A DNA stretch of 11,300 bases from Pedobacter sp. UBA2067 (GCA_002333205.1 DDAD01000140.1:46363-57662); one strand, 5' to 3'; numbered from the stretch's first letter, positions 1-7,437 are shown. Numbers and translations are program-made. The notes: generated by a model from the letters alone, not told the origin.

Positions 1-120
1 TTCACCGAGACGTTCCAGGTTTCTTCTGAACCGTGCGGGATCCCGTTGAATGTTAATGTCCCTTAATTCAGCGATAAAGGTGTTTGCAATAGAATTGACT
101 TTATTTAATTCGAACATCAT
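1..120 (-). CDS. upp: Uracil phosphoribosyltransferase, N-terminal part (cut by window start)
   Basis: The reverse strand reads an open frame starting MMFELNKVNSIA and running 40 codons to the window edge. It contains AELRDINIQ and RFRRNLERLGE, the N-terminal signature of the uracil phosphoribosyltransferases of Bacteroidota as I remember them. The enzyme makes UMP from uracil and PRPP in the cytoplasm (pyrimidine salvage). The PRPP-binding loop and uracil pocket lie outside the window, so activity cannot be judged. Two adjacent ATG codons (118-120 and 115-117) could start it; I took the outer one. The frame stays open further upstream but offers no better ATG. It is divergent from uvrB, with a shared 78-nt control region. 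The assignment rests on about 40 residues. Confidence 0.8.
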   Translation of the reverse strand, partial: MMFELNKVNSIANTFIAELRDINIQRDPARFRRNLERLGE

Positions 121-138
121 AGGCGCAGTAAAGGTACC

Positions 139-168
139 TAAAATTAGGACTTTAAGACGATATTCCAA
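139..168 (-). promoter_or_regulatory. Candidate promoter for upp (TTG - 19 nt - TAATTTTA)
   Basis: On the minus strand TTG (complement of 166-168) is followed after 19 nt by TAATTTTA (complement of 139-146). This is one base off the Bacteroidota -7 consensus TAnnTTTG and has acceptable spacing to a -33 TTG. A competing near-match, TACCTTTA (complement of 129-136), lies closer to the ATG but lacks a well-spaced TTG. A short inverted repeat, CCTAA-aa-TTAGG (137-148), overlaps the -7 box and could be a protein site. Both elements are inferred from consensus only. Confidence 0.4.
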
Positions 169-183
169 TATGTCAATAATCCT

Positions 184-191
184 TATCTTTG
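184..191 (+). promoter_or_regulatory. -7 promoter element TATCTTTG for uvrB
   Basis: TATCTTTG matches the Bacteroidota -7 consensus TAnnTTTG exactly. It ends 7 nt before the uvrB ATG at 199, so transcription should begin at about 195-198 and leave almost no leader. No TTG or TTTG is present at the usual distance upstream (about 158-166), so the -33 half is weak or absent. There is no Shine-Dalgarno sequence before the ATG, which fits a near-leaderless start. Confidence 0.5.
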
Positions 192-198
192 AATACCT

Positions 199-2235
199 AT
201 GAAATTCAAAATAGCATCCAATTATAAACCCACCGGTGATCAGCCAAATGCAATTGCGCAGCTGGTGGAGGGCGTTAATAATAGTGAACACTATCAGACC
301 CTATTGGGGGTGACGGGTTCGGGTAAGACATTTACCATCGCCAATGTTATTGAACAAACACAAAAACCAACCTTAATATTAAGTCACAATAAAACCCTTG
401 CCGCACAGCTGTATGGAGAATTTAAGCAGTTTTTTCCGGACAACGCGGTGAACTACTTTGTTTCATATTACGACTACTATCAGCCTGAGGCTTACATGCC
501 AAGCAGCAATACTTACATTGAAAAGGATTTGAGTATTAATGAGGAAATCGAGAAACTAAGGCTTCGTACCACCTCTGCACTCATGTCTGGACGCCGTGAT
601 GTTATTGTGGTATCCTCAATTTCCTGCATTTATGGTATGGGAAATCCAGAGGATTTTTCCAGGTCCGTTTTCCGTTTTGCGGTTGGTACAAGAATCTCCA
701 GAAATTCATTTTTACATAGTTTGGTAGAGATCCTGTATGCCAGGACGATCAATGATTTCAAGCGCGGAACATTCCGCGTTAAAGGGGATACGGTGGATGT
801 TTATCCAGCCTATCTGGACAATGCTTACCGGATATCCTTCTTTGGGGATGACATCGAAGAGCTGTCTGTCATTGACCCGGTATCTGGAAAGACGATCGAG
901 AGGTTGGAAGATATGGCGATATATCCTGCAAACCTTTTCGTTACACCTAAAGACCGGTTTAATTCTTCGATCTGGGGTATACAGGAGGAGCTGGAGATCC
1001 GTAAAAATCAGTTGATTGGTGACCGGCAGCTGCTGGAAGCAAAGCGACTTGAAGAGCGGGTAAATTTCGATATTGAGATGATGAAGGAGCTTGGTTATTG
1101 TTCCGGTATTGAGAACTATTCCAGGTTCTTCGATGGGCGTTCGCCAGGGATGCGTCCATTCTGTTTGCTGGATTATTTCCCGGACGATTACCTTATGGTC
1201 ATTGATGAGAGTCATGTTACCGTTCCGCAGATCCGTGCAATGTACGGTGGTGACCGGTCCAGAAAGATGTCGCTGGTAGAATACGGTTTCCGTCTGCCAT
1301 CGGCATTAGACAACAGACCTTTAAATTTCGACGAGTTTGAAAGGCTTGCGCCGCAGACGATTTATGTAAGTGCAACACCGGCGGACTATGAGCTGCAAAA
1401 ATCTGAAGGTGTGGTAATTGAACAGGTAATCAGGCCAACAGGTTTGCTTGATCCGGAGATTGAGGTTCGGCCCGCGATCAACCAGGTGGATGATCTGCTT
1501 GACGAAGTAGATAAAACGATTAAGATGGGTGACCGCGTGCTGGTAACCACCTTGACCAAACGTATGGCTGAAGAGCTGACGAAATATATGGATCGTTTGA
1601 ATATTAAAGTTCGGTACATTCACTCCGAAGTAAAGACACTTGAGCGGGTAGAGATTCTGCGTGGCTTGCGCTTAGGGGAGTTTGATGTATTAATCGGTAT
1701 CAACTTACTTCGGGAGGGTTTGGACTTGCCGGAGGTGTCGCTGGTGGCGATCCTGGATGCAGATAAGGAGGGTTTCCTACGTTCGGAACGCTCACTGATC
1801 CAGACCATCGGACGTGCCGCAAGGAATGATCGAGGCCGGGTAATCATGTATGCGGACAGCATCACAGATTCCATGGAAAAAACCATCGAAGAGACTAGCA
1901 GACGCCGCGAAAGGCAAATTGCCTACAATCTTGAACATGGCATTACCCCGAAAACGGTGGGTAAATCAAGAGAGGCCATTATGGAACAAACTTCCATGTT
2001 GAACTTCGCTGATAAAAATGAAAGCGCTAAAGCATACGTAGAATTTGATGAGGTGAGCCTGGCAGCTGATCCGGTTGTTCAGTATATGAGTAAGCCAGAG
2101 ATGCAAAAGGCGATTGATAAAACTAAAAAAGATATGGCTAAAGCCGCCAAGGATATGGACTTCCTGTTAGCAGCAAGACTCCGAGATGAGATGTTTGCTA
2201 TGGAAAAAATCTTTGAAGAGCGGTTTTCAAAATAA
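199..2235 (+). CDS. uvrB: Excinuclease ABC subunit B
   Basis: UvrB is the damage-verifying helicase-like subunit of nucleotide excision repair; UvrA loads it onto DNA and UvrC then incises at its site. The 678 residues are normal full length. Visible landmarks: Walker A GVTGSGKT (37-44); the tyrosine-rich beta-hairpin YYDYYQPEAY (90-99), which inserts between the strands at the lesion; the DEAD-type box DESH (336-339); the GRSPGMRP segment (313-320); helicase motif VI QTIGRAARN (535-543); and a C-terminal UVR coiled-coil domain (about 633-668) that contacts UvrC. The start gives the usual N terminus MKFKIASNYKPTGDQP. A YwbE-family gene follows 1 nt after the stop, so the two are almost surely co-transcribed. 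uvrA and uvrC are not in the window. No odd residues were seen in the motifs. Confidence 0.98.
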   Translation: MKFKIASNYKPTGDQPNAIAQLVEGVNNSEHYQTLLGVTGSGKTFTIANVIEQTQKPTLILSHNKTLAAQLYGEFKQFFPDNAVNYFVSYYDYYQPEAYMPSSNTYIEKDLSINEEIEKLRLRTTSALMSGRRDVIVVSSISCIYGMGNPEDFSRSVFRFAVGTRISRNSFLHSLVEILYARTINDFKRGTFRVKGDTVDVYPAYLDNAYRISFFGDDIEELSVIDPVSGKTIERLEDMAIYPANLFVTPKDRFNSSIWGIQEELEIRKNQLIGDRQLLEAKRLEERVNFDIEMMKELGYCSGIENYSRFFDGRSPGMRPFCLLDYFPDDYLMVIDESHVTVPQIRAMYGGDRSRKMSLVEYGFRLPSALDNRPLNFDEFERLAPQTIYVSATPADYELQKSEGVVIEQVIRPTGLLDPEIEVRPAINQVDDLLDEVDKTIKMGDRVLVTTLTKRMAEELTKYMDRLNIKVRYIHSEVKTLERVEILRGLRLGEFDVLIGINLLREGLDLPEVSLVAILDADKEGFLRSERSLIQTIGRAARNDRGRVIMYADSITDSMEKTIEETSRRRERQIAYNLEHGITPKTVGKSREAIMEQTSMLNFADKNESAKAYVEFDEVSLAADPVVQYMSKPEMQKAIDKTKKDMAKAAKDMDFLLAARLRDEMFAMEKIFEERFSK

Positions 2236-2236
2236 T

Positions 2237-2437
2237 ATGGACGGAAGAAACAGAAAAGACATTTACCCGGGATTGGCGGTAAATATCATATTGAAAAAGG
2301 ATCAGCGTACAGGTAACCTGACCGAAGGTATTGTTGCAAATATTTTAACATCAGCACCTTACCATTCACGCGGTATAAAGGTCAGACTGGAAGATGGACA
2401 AGTTGGCCGGGTAGCGGAAATACTCGATGAAGACTAA
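2237..2437 (+). CDS. ywbE: YwbE-family (DUF2196) conserved small protein
   Basis: This 66-residue protein is of the YwbE/DUF2196 type, a widespread family with no established function. Family hallmarks are the core LKKDQRTGNLTEGIV (19-32), the HSRGIKV segment (43-49) and the end LEDGQVGRVAEI (51-62). It is probably a small, soluble, mostly beta fold; a KOW/SH3-like barrel is a guess from the size and Gly/Val pattern. An ATG further upstream in frame (2186) would add 17 residues lying inside uvrB and unlike the family, so I chose the ATG 1 nt after the uvrB stop, where family members begin. Tight spacing (TAA-T-ATG) suggests translational coupling to uvrB. A role near nucleic acids or repair is only suggested by this position. 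Confidence 0.9.
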   Translation: MDGRNRKDIYPGLAVNIILKKDQRTGNLTEGIVANILTSAPYHSRGIKVRLEDGQVGRVAEILDED

Positions 2438-2540
2438 ACTGGTGTGCTTATTGTGTATGTAATTCTTGTGCAATAAATTCCAGAATGCTGTAATAATGAA
2501 AGGGCAAATCCGTCATATTTGTAAATATCAGTCGTAAAAC

Positions 2541-2801
2541 ATGGGTTTAATAAAATTTATATTTATCACTATAATGGTGCTTTGGTTGATCAGGTTGCTA
2601 ATCAGGCTGATCTTTCCGTTGGTGCTAAAAAATATGTTCAGTAAGATGCAGCAGACTGCCGCCGACCCAAGGCAGCAACAGCAGCAGCAGAGAAGACGGG
2701 CTCCCGAAGGCTCGATTAATATTGACTATGTACCCCCACAACCCAAGAAGGGAAATGCCGATAAACTTGGAGATTTTGTGGAGTATGAGGAAGTGAAATA
2801 A
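2541..2801 (+). CDS. DUF4834-family small membrane protein
   Basis: An 86-residue protein matching the DUF4834 pattern seen in Bacteroidota: one N-terminal hydrophobic segment (about 4-30, with several Arg inside and after it), a charged linker, and a conserved C terminus INIDYVPPQPKK...GDFVEYEEVK (about 59-86). The linker carries six Gln in a row flanked by basic residues (RQQQQQQRRR). Probable topology is a single membrane helix with a cytoplasmic basic and acidic tail, following the positive-inside rule. No function is known for the family. It sits 103 nt after the YwbE gene and 81 nt before yfhO, so it may be in either transcript. Just upstream, CATATTTG (2514-2521) is a one-mismatch -7 box, too weak to list separately. 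Confidence 0.85.
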   Translation: MGLIKFIFITIMVLWLIRLLIRLIFPLVLKNMFSKMQQTAADPRQQQQQQRRRAPEGSINIDYVPPQPKKGNADKLGDFVEYEEVK

Positions 2802-2845
2802 TATTTTATAATTCCTCATTTAGGCGCTTATTTCCTTCCTTTTTA

Positions 2846-2853
2846 TATTTTTG
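2846..2853 (+). promoter_or_regulatory. -7 promoter element TATTTTTG for the yfhO gene group
   Basis: TATTTTTG fits TAnnTTTG exactly and lies 29 nt before the yfhO ATG, predicting a start near 2857-2860. No clear TTG stands about 19 nt upstream. In AT-rich spacer DNA such an 8-mer can arise by chance, so support is moderate. A palindrome at 2855-2878 covers the predicted start site. Confidence 0.4.
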
Positions 2854-2854
2854 G

Positions 2855-2878
2855 GGTTAGATTTAATTAAAACTAACC
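2855..2878. repeat. 24-nt near-perfect palindrome before yfhO
   Basis: The arms GGTTAGATTTAA and TTAAAACTAACC pair at 11 of 12 positions; the only mismatch is A2861 opposite A2872. The centre TTTAATTAAA is itself a perfect palindrome. It lies between the predicted -7 box and the ATG at 2883. It could be a dimeric regulator's operator or a leader hairpin; the AT-rich core and missing T-tract make a terminator unlikely. Confidence 0.6.
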
Positions 2879-2882
2879 TTTA

Positions 2883-5372
2883 ATGAATACATGGTTTAAA
2901 AGGAATGGCACACATCTGGCCATCATTGCATTTTTCATAATCATCTGTTTTGCGTACTTCAGTCCTGTTCTATCAGGTAAAGGGCCCGCTCAAAGCGATG
3001 TCTTACAAGCTAAGGCCATGCAGAAGGAAATTATGGATTATAAGGAAAAGGATGGCAAAGGCCCCCTTTGGACCAACCAGATGTTTGGTGGGATGCCTGC
3101 CTACCAAATCTGGGTACAATACCCAATGAACATTGCCTCACATGGCATTAACTTCATTAAAACTGTACTTCCTGATCCTGTAGATGTGGTATTGCTGTAC
3201 CTTTTGGGCGCATACCTCTTGTTTTGCACCTTAAAGGTTAATCCATTTCTTGCCGCTGCAGGTGCAATTGCGTTTGCTTTTACCTCATACAATTTCATCA
3301 TCATTGCCGCGGGACACAGCAATAAGGCGCTGGCAATCGCATTTTGTGCGCCAATACTGGCTAGTGTAATCTTAAGTATGCGCGGCAGATACTGGCTTGG
3401 TGGTAGTTTGTTTGCCTTGTTTATGGCATTGGAAATACGGGCCAACCATATTCAAATGACCTATTATCTGGCAATTGCATTGTTGATTTTTATTGGTATT
3501 GAACTTTATCATGCGATCAAAGAAAAACGTATTGCGGTAATCGGAAGAGGCCTTGGGTATTTGGCCGCAGGTGCAGTTGTTGCGCTGATGGTAAATGCAG
3601 GTACACTCTGGACGACTTATGAATATGGGGCAGAATCTAACCGTGGTAAGTCTCATTTAACTACGGACCGTGCAGAAGAGAAAAATGGCCTATCAAAGGA
3701 GTATGCTTATGGCTGGAGTCAGGGTGTAGGCGAGAGTTTCACGTTCCTCATTCCTAACCTATATGGCGGTGCAACAAGCATAGATGCGCTTGTAAAACCG
3801 GAAAGCCACCTTTATAAAGCGCTTGCCGAAGTTACCGGAGGTGATCCGACACCGGCAATCCAGCAATTAGCAGGACAACTGGGTATGCAGCAGTACTGGG
3901 GTGAGAAGCCAGGTACATCTGGTCCTTACTACTTCGGTGCAATCATATGTTTCTTGTTTGTATTCGGATTGCTCGTGGTGAAAAATCGTATCAAATGGTG
4001 GATCCTTGGAACAACCATTTTGTTTATGCTGCTGTCCTTTGGCAGGAACTTCCCGTTGATTTCTGACATCTTTTTTGAATATTTCCCCTTGTACAACAAG
4101 TTCCGGGCGGTAGAGTCTATCCTTGCGATTGTTGGTTTAATGGTGCCGATTTTGGCCTTCCTGTCTTTACGGGAAACACAAGATGGTAAGTGGGAGCAAA
4201 AAGTGCTTGTTAAAAAGTTAAGTATTGCTGCGGCAATTACCGGTGGCTTTGCGTTGCTTGTAGCCATTATGCCTACTGCGCTATTTAGCTTCACCAGCGC
4301 TACGCATCCGCAGATCCTGGATGCTTTAACGCAGATCATGCAGAATAACAGGGGTATGGCACAAAACATTGCGAATGCATTGGTGTCTGACCGTGTAGAT
4401 ATTGCCAGAGCTGATGCCTTAAGAAGTGTGTTGTTCATTGCATTGGCCTACGGACTACTATGGGCACTTTTCACTAAGAAGATGAACATGCAATTTGTAT
4501 ATGCATTACTTGGCTTACTGGTATTAGTTGACATGTGGCAAGTGGATCGCAGATACCTGAACAAGGATAATTTCGCAAGTAAATCAGACCTTCAAAACCA
4601 CTTTCAGGCACGCGACGTGGATACGTTCATTCTGGCGGATAAAGATCCAAACTTCAGGGTGATGGATTTGACGATTTCGACGTTTTCGGATGCAAGTGCT
4701 TCCCAGTTTCACAAAACGGTAGGCGGTTATCACGCCGCGAAGCTTAAGCGTTATCAGGAGTTAATTGACAAACAATTTGCGAAAAGCATTAACCAGGATG
4801 TATTGGATATGCTGAATACAAAATACATCATTACACAGGACAGGCAGACTGGCGCATTTAAGATGTCCAGAAATAATACTGCTGCTGGAAATGCATGGTT
4901 TGTACAGAAGATTGAATTCGCGAAGGATGCAGATGAGGAAATGAAGGCAATCAACAGTTTCGATCCAAAGCGTGAAGCGATCGTTGATCAGCAATATAAG
5001 GGTATGATCGATTTGAAGCGTGTAGGTCCTGGTGGCCCGACGTCGATGATCAAATTGGATAGTTACCACCCGGATCATTTGGTTTATTCTTATAGTTCAC
5101 CGAATGATGTAATTGCGGTGTTCTCTGAGATTTACTACGATAAAGGTTGGAACATGTATGTGGATAAGGTGAAAAAACCTTACTTCCGTGCCGACTATGT
5201 GTTGAGAGCAGCACAACTGGAAGCTGGAAATCATACTGTAGAATTTAAGTTTGAGCCAACTTCGTACTACATGGGTGAAAAGGTTTCCATGGCTGGTAGC
5301 ATCTTGTTAATTGCATTCTTGGGCTTCGCCGTTTACACAGAAAAACGTAAGGACAAAGTTCCCGTGGCTTAA
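2883..5372 (+). CDS. YfhO-family multi-pass membrane protein (putative GT-C-like glycosyltransferase)
   Basis: This 829-residue integral membrane protein has the YfhO layout. A first helix (about 12-30) is followed by an external loop with QSD (37-39) and PLWTNQMFGGMPAYQ (61-75). Many helices follow (about 101-116, 121-142, 150-165, 172-184, 194-208, 220-240, 350-366, 372-386, 411-428, 448-468, 514-530, 537-552), with KFRAVES (406-412) among them. A large non-membrane domain spans about 555-795, and one last helix about 802-818 precedes a basic tail. YfhO relatives in Bacillus and Listeria take part in glycosylating cell-surface polymers from polyprenyl-linked sugars and are thought to have a GT-C-type fold; the Bacteroidota homologues are not characterised, to my knowledge. 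The following glycosyltransferase gene starts 22 nt on, which supports a glycan role. A GC-rich hairpin spans the stop codon. The family call is firm; the activity is inference. Confidence 0.88.
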   Translation: MNTWFKRNGTHLAIIAFFIIICFAYFSPVLSGKGPAQSDVLQAKAMQKEIMDYKEKDGKGPLWTNQMFGGMPAYQIWVQYPMNIASHGINFIKTVLPDPVDVVLLYLLGAYLLFCTLKVNPFLAAAGAIAFAFTSYNFIIIAAGHSNKALAIAFCAPILASVILSMRGRYWLGGSLFALFMALEIRANHIQMTYYLAIALLIFIGIELYHAIKEKRIAVIGRGLGYLAAGAVVALMVNAGTLWTTYEYGAESNRGKSHLTTDRAEEKNGLSKEYAYGWSQGVGESFTFLIPNLYGGATSIDALVKPESHLYKALAEVTGGDPTPAIQQLAGQLGMQQYWGEKPGTSGPYYFGAIICFLFVFGLLVVKNRIKWWILGTTILFMLLSFGRNFPLISDIFFEYFPLYNKFRAVESILAIVGLMVPILAFLSLRETQDGKWEQKVLVKKLSIAAAITGGFALLVAIMPTALFSFTSATHPQILDALTQIMQNNRGMAQNIANALVSDRVDIARADALRSVLFIALAYGLLWALFTKKMNMQFVYALLGLLVLVDMWQVDRRYLNKDNFASKSDLQNHFQARDVDTFILADKDPNFRVMDLTISTFSDASASQFHKTVGGYHAAKLKRYQELIDKQFAKSINQDVLDMLNTKYIITQDRQTGAFKMSRNNTAAGNAWFVQKIEFAKDADEEMKAINSFDPKREAIVDQQYKGMIDLKRVGPGGPTSMIKLDSYHPDHLVYSYSSPNDVIAVFSEIYYDKGWNMYVDKVKKPYFRADYVLRAAQLEAGNHTVEFKFEPTSYYMGEKVSMAGSILLIAFLGFAVYTEKRKDKVPVA

Positions 5373-5381
5373 GCCCGGGAA
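5359..5381 (+). other. GC-rich hairpin over the yfhO stop codon
   Basis: TTCCCG (5359-5364) pairs with CGGGAA (5376-5381), and inside it GGC (5366-5368) pairs with GCC (5373-5375) around a TTAA loop. That gives a 9-bp stem with one bulged T (5365). The yfhO TAA (5370-5372) lies in the loop. No T-tract follows, so it is not a standard terminator. It could mark an mRNA processing site or affect coupling to the next gene. Confidence 0.5.
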
Positions 5382-5394
5382 GTTCTGACACTTC

Positions 5395-6381
5395 ATGAAG
5401 ATATTATATGCAATTCAAGGGACAGGCAATGGCCATATCAGCCGTGCGAGAGAAATCGTACCCTTGCTGCATCAATATGGCGAACTTGATCTGCTGATCA
5501 GCGGAACTCAGGCTGATGTGAGCCTCATTGAGAACGTTAAGTATGAACTTCATGGCTTCAGTTTCATCTTTGGAAAAAAGGGTGGAGTAAATCATTACGA
5601 AACTTGGCGAAGTATGAACCTGGGCCGGTTTGTGCATGACATGAACAAATTGCCTCTTGAAGATTACAGCCTGATCATTAATGACTTTGAACCTGTAACT
5701 GCCTGGGCATGCAAAAGAAGAGGTCTGGAAAGTGTAGGGCTGAGTCATCAGGCCGCTTTCCAATCTAAGCATGTACCCAAGCCAAAGAGTATTGACTGGG
5801 CACAGTTGGTGTTGAAATATTATGCTCCGGCAACGCAATATGTTGGATTCCACTTTGAGAAGTACGATCATTTCATCAATACACCTGTGATCCGTTCACA
5901 GATCAGAAATCTTAAGGTTTCTGATGATGGCCACTACACCGTCTATCTGCCTGCGATCGATGATAAGTTTCTCATTCCGATTCTTCATCAGTTGCCCGAT
6001 GTGAAGTGGCAAGTGTTTTCCAAGCACGCAACCATTGGTTATACGAGCAGGAATGTAGAAGTACATTTGATTGATAACGAAAAATATAATTTAAGTCTAG
6101 CATCTTGTAGTGGATTGCTTACTGGTGGAGGCTTTGAAGGTCCGGCAGAAGCATTGTTCCTTGGGAAAAAGCTGCTTGTTGTGCCAATGAAATTTCAATA
6201 TGAGCAGCAGTGCAATGCCTTCGCTTTGAAGCAGTTTGGTATCCCGGTAATCTGGGGCAGTAACAAAAACTGGTTGCCAGTTTTGAAGGAATGGGTTAAG
6301 TCTGGTGTAAAGATGCATGTTGACTATCCTGATGAAACGGCTATGGTAATTGAGCGCCTGGTAAAACAGTTTGCAAGATAA
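5395..6381 (+). CDS. GT28/MJ1255-like glycosyltransferase
   Basis: A 328-residue soluble protein with a two-domain GT-B look. The N terminus MKILYAIQGTGNGHISRARE (1-20) is the glycine-rich loop of MurG/GT28-like enzymes and of the MJ1255 group. INDFEP (95-100) ends a strand of the first domain. The donor-binding C-terminal domain has TGGGFEGPAEAL (243-254) and FQYEQQCNA (267-275), the Gly-rich turn and Glu-Gln sugar-nucleotide contact typical of these families. There is no signal peptide or membrane helix, so it should act in the cytoplasm or at the inner membrane face, transferring a sugar from a nucleotide donor to a lipid or small acceptor. Donor and acceptor cannot be told from sequence. 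It sits between two polytopic membrane proteins, with gaps of 22 and 20 nt, presumably in one transcript. A 10-nt palindrome, CTTCATGAAG (5391-5400), covers its start codon. Confidence 0.88.
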   Translation: MKILYAIQGTGNGHISRAREIVPLLHQYGELDLLISGTQADVSLIENVKYELHGFSFIFGKKGGVNHYETWRSMNLGRFVHDMNKLPLEDYSLIINDFEPVTAWACKRRGLESVGLSHQAAFQSKHVPKPKSIDWAQLVLKYYAPATQYVGFHFEKYDHFINTPVIRSQIRNLKVSDDGHYTVYLPAIDDKFLIPILHQLPDVKWQVFSKHATIGYTSRNVEVHLIDNEKYNLSLASCSGLLTGGGFEGPAEALFLGKKLLVVPMKFQYEQQCNAFALKQFGIPVIWGSNKNWLPVLKEWVKSGVKMHVDYPDETAMVIERLVKQFAR

Positions 6382-6401
6382 TATGCTTAATTTTCCGGCC
6401 C

Positions 6402-7382
6402 ATGATTAATCAGTTCAGAACTTCAAATCCGATAAACTTACTATTGCTGTTTGCATATACTTTCTTTATGCGAATTGTGATCCTGCTGGATATGCCGGAG
6501 CAACTAAACTTTGAGTTCCTGGAGCCTTATGCTAAGTTTTTTCTACAGATTCCCCTTCAGAACACCTTTAGTCCGACTTCCAATGTTATTACTGCCGGGC
6601 TAATCATATTCATTCAGGCCATCATCTTCAATGTGATCATCAACAATCACGGACTTCTTCCAAAGCCCAGCTATCTGCCAGCACTGTTGTACATTACTGG
6701 GGCGAGTTTGTTTATGCCTTTTCTGGTTTTAAGTCCGACGCTGATCTGTAATTTTCTCCTGATCTGGATGATGGATAAGTTGCTTAAACTGGGTAAATCT
6801 CAAAATGTAATCATGATCATGTTTGATATCGGGATGATCATTGCGGTGGGAACGCTCGTTTATTTTCCGTTTATCGTGATGCTGTTGATGCTTTGGCTAT
6901 CACTGCTACTGTATAGATCATTCAGCTGGCGGGAATGGATATCTGGTTTGGTTGGTTTTGTGACGATATTCTTCTTTCTGGGTGTATTCTACTACCTGAA
7001 CGATAACCTGGGCATGTTCTATAAAATCTGGTTGCCTCTGGCGAATAAATTTCCGGCAACATTCAAGATTAACTATAATGACTACCTGGTGCTTGTTCCG
7101 GTTAGTGTGATGATGGTGTTGGCGATGATCCAGTTGCGGGAGAGCTTTTTCCGAAGCTTCATTAGCACCAGAAAAGGGTTTCAGATGCTCTTCTTTATGT
7201 TCATTTGTGCAATCATTAGTTTCTATACCAAACCCAACTTCAGGCTGTACCATTTTCTACTCTGTGTGCCTCCTGGAGCAGTGCTTTTGGCCTACTATTT
7301 TGCGAATGCCAGTAAGCGCTGGTTCTATGAAAGCTTGTTCCTGATCCTGGTTTTGGCCATACAGTACTTTTTGTTCGTTTAA
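6402..7382 (+). CDS. DUF6427-family multi-pass membrane protein
   Basis: 326 residues, nearly all hydrophobic, with about ten predicted helices (roughly 11-30, 60-82, 92-110, 113-126, 137-151, 153-171, 180-198, 228-243, 260-276, 285-302, 309-325). It resembles the DUF6427 proteins of Bacteroidota, with the short N terminus MINQFRTSNPIN, the loop RSFSWREW (172-179) and the late YTKPNFRLYHFLL (275-287). No catalytic motif is recognisable and no function is established. Following directly after the glycosyltransferase (20 nt gap), it could be a carrier-lipid or glycan handling protein, but this is context only. The stop codon is followed by a run of T (7384-7390) without a clear stem, then the purQ promoter, so block 2 probably ends here. 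Family assignment is from memory of the pattern and is less firm than for the enzymes nearby. Confidence 0.75.
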   Translation: MINQFRTSNPINLLLLFAYTFFMRIVILLDMPEQLNFEFLEPYAKFFLQIPLQNTFSPTSNVITAGLIIFIQAIIFNVIINNHGLLPKPSYLPALLYITGASLFMPFLVLSPTLICNFLLIWMMDKLLKLGKSQNVIMIMFDIGMIIAVGTLVYFPFIVMLLMLWLSLLLYRSFSWREWISGLVGFVTIFFFLGVFYYLNDNLGMFYKIWLPLANKFPATFKINYNDYLVLVPVSVMMVLAMIQLRESFFRSFISTRKGFQMLFFMFICAIISFYTKPNFRLYHFLLCVPPGAVLLAYYFANASKRWFYESLFLILVLAIQYFLFV

Positions 7383-7404
7383 CTTTTTTTAACAATTTGA
7401 TCCC

Positions 7405-7433
7405 TTGAAACTTGCTAAAGATTGATAGCTTTG
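7405..7433 (+). promoter_or_regulatory. Promoter for purQ operon: TTG - 18 nt - TAGCTTTG
   Basis: TTG (7405-7407), an 18-nt spacer and TAGCTTTG (7426-7433) fit both halves of the Bacteroidota promoter (-33 TTG, -7 TAnnTTTG). This is the best promoter in the window. The -7 box ends only 4 nt before the purQ ATG at 7438, so the expected start site falls on or right beside the A of the ATG. The purQ mRNA would then be leaderless. Confidence 0.7.
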
Positions 7434-7437
7434 TATC

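Noticed and set aside
712..1215. Antisense open frame of 167 codons inside uvrB
   Set aside because: Lies wholly opposite conserved UvrB coding sequence, has no recognisable family and no promoter; a codon-bias shadow.
2186..2236. Upstream ATG extending the YwbE-family protein by 17 residues
   Set aside because: The extra residues overlap uvrB in another frame and do not resemble family N termini; 2237 gives the usual length.
2673..2690. CAG/CAA run in the DUF4834 gene as a phase-variable microsatellite
   Set aside because: Only six codons, in frame in units of three and interrupted by CAA, so slippage would not switch the gene; the poly-Gln linker explains it.
3929..4438. Antisense open frame of 169 codons inside yfhO
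   Set aside because: Low-complexity product opposite transmembrane-coding sequence, with no family resemblance or start signals.
7383..7390. T-run after the DUF6427 gene as an intrinsic terminator
   Set aside because: No GC stem precedes it; transcription may still end here but the sequence does not show how.
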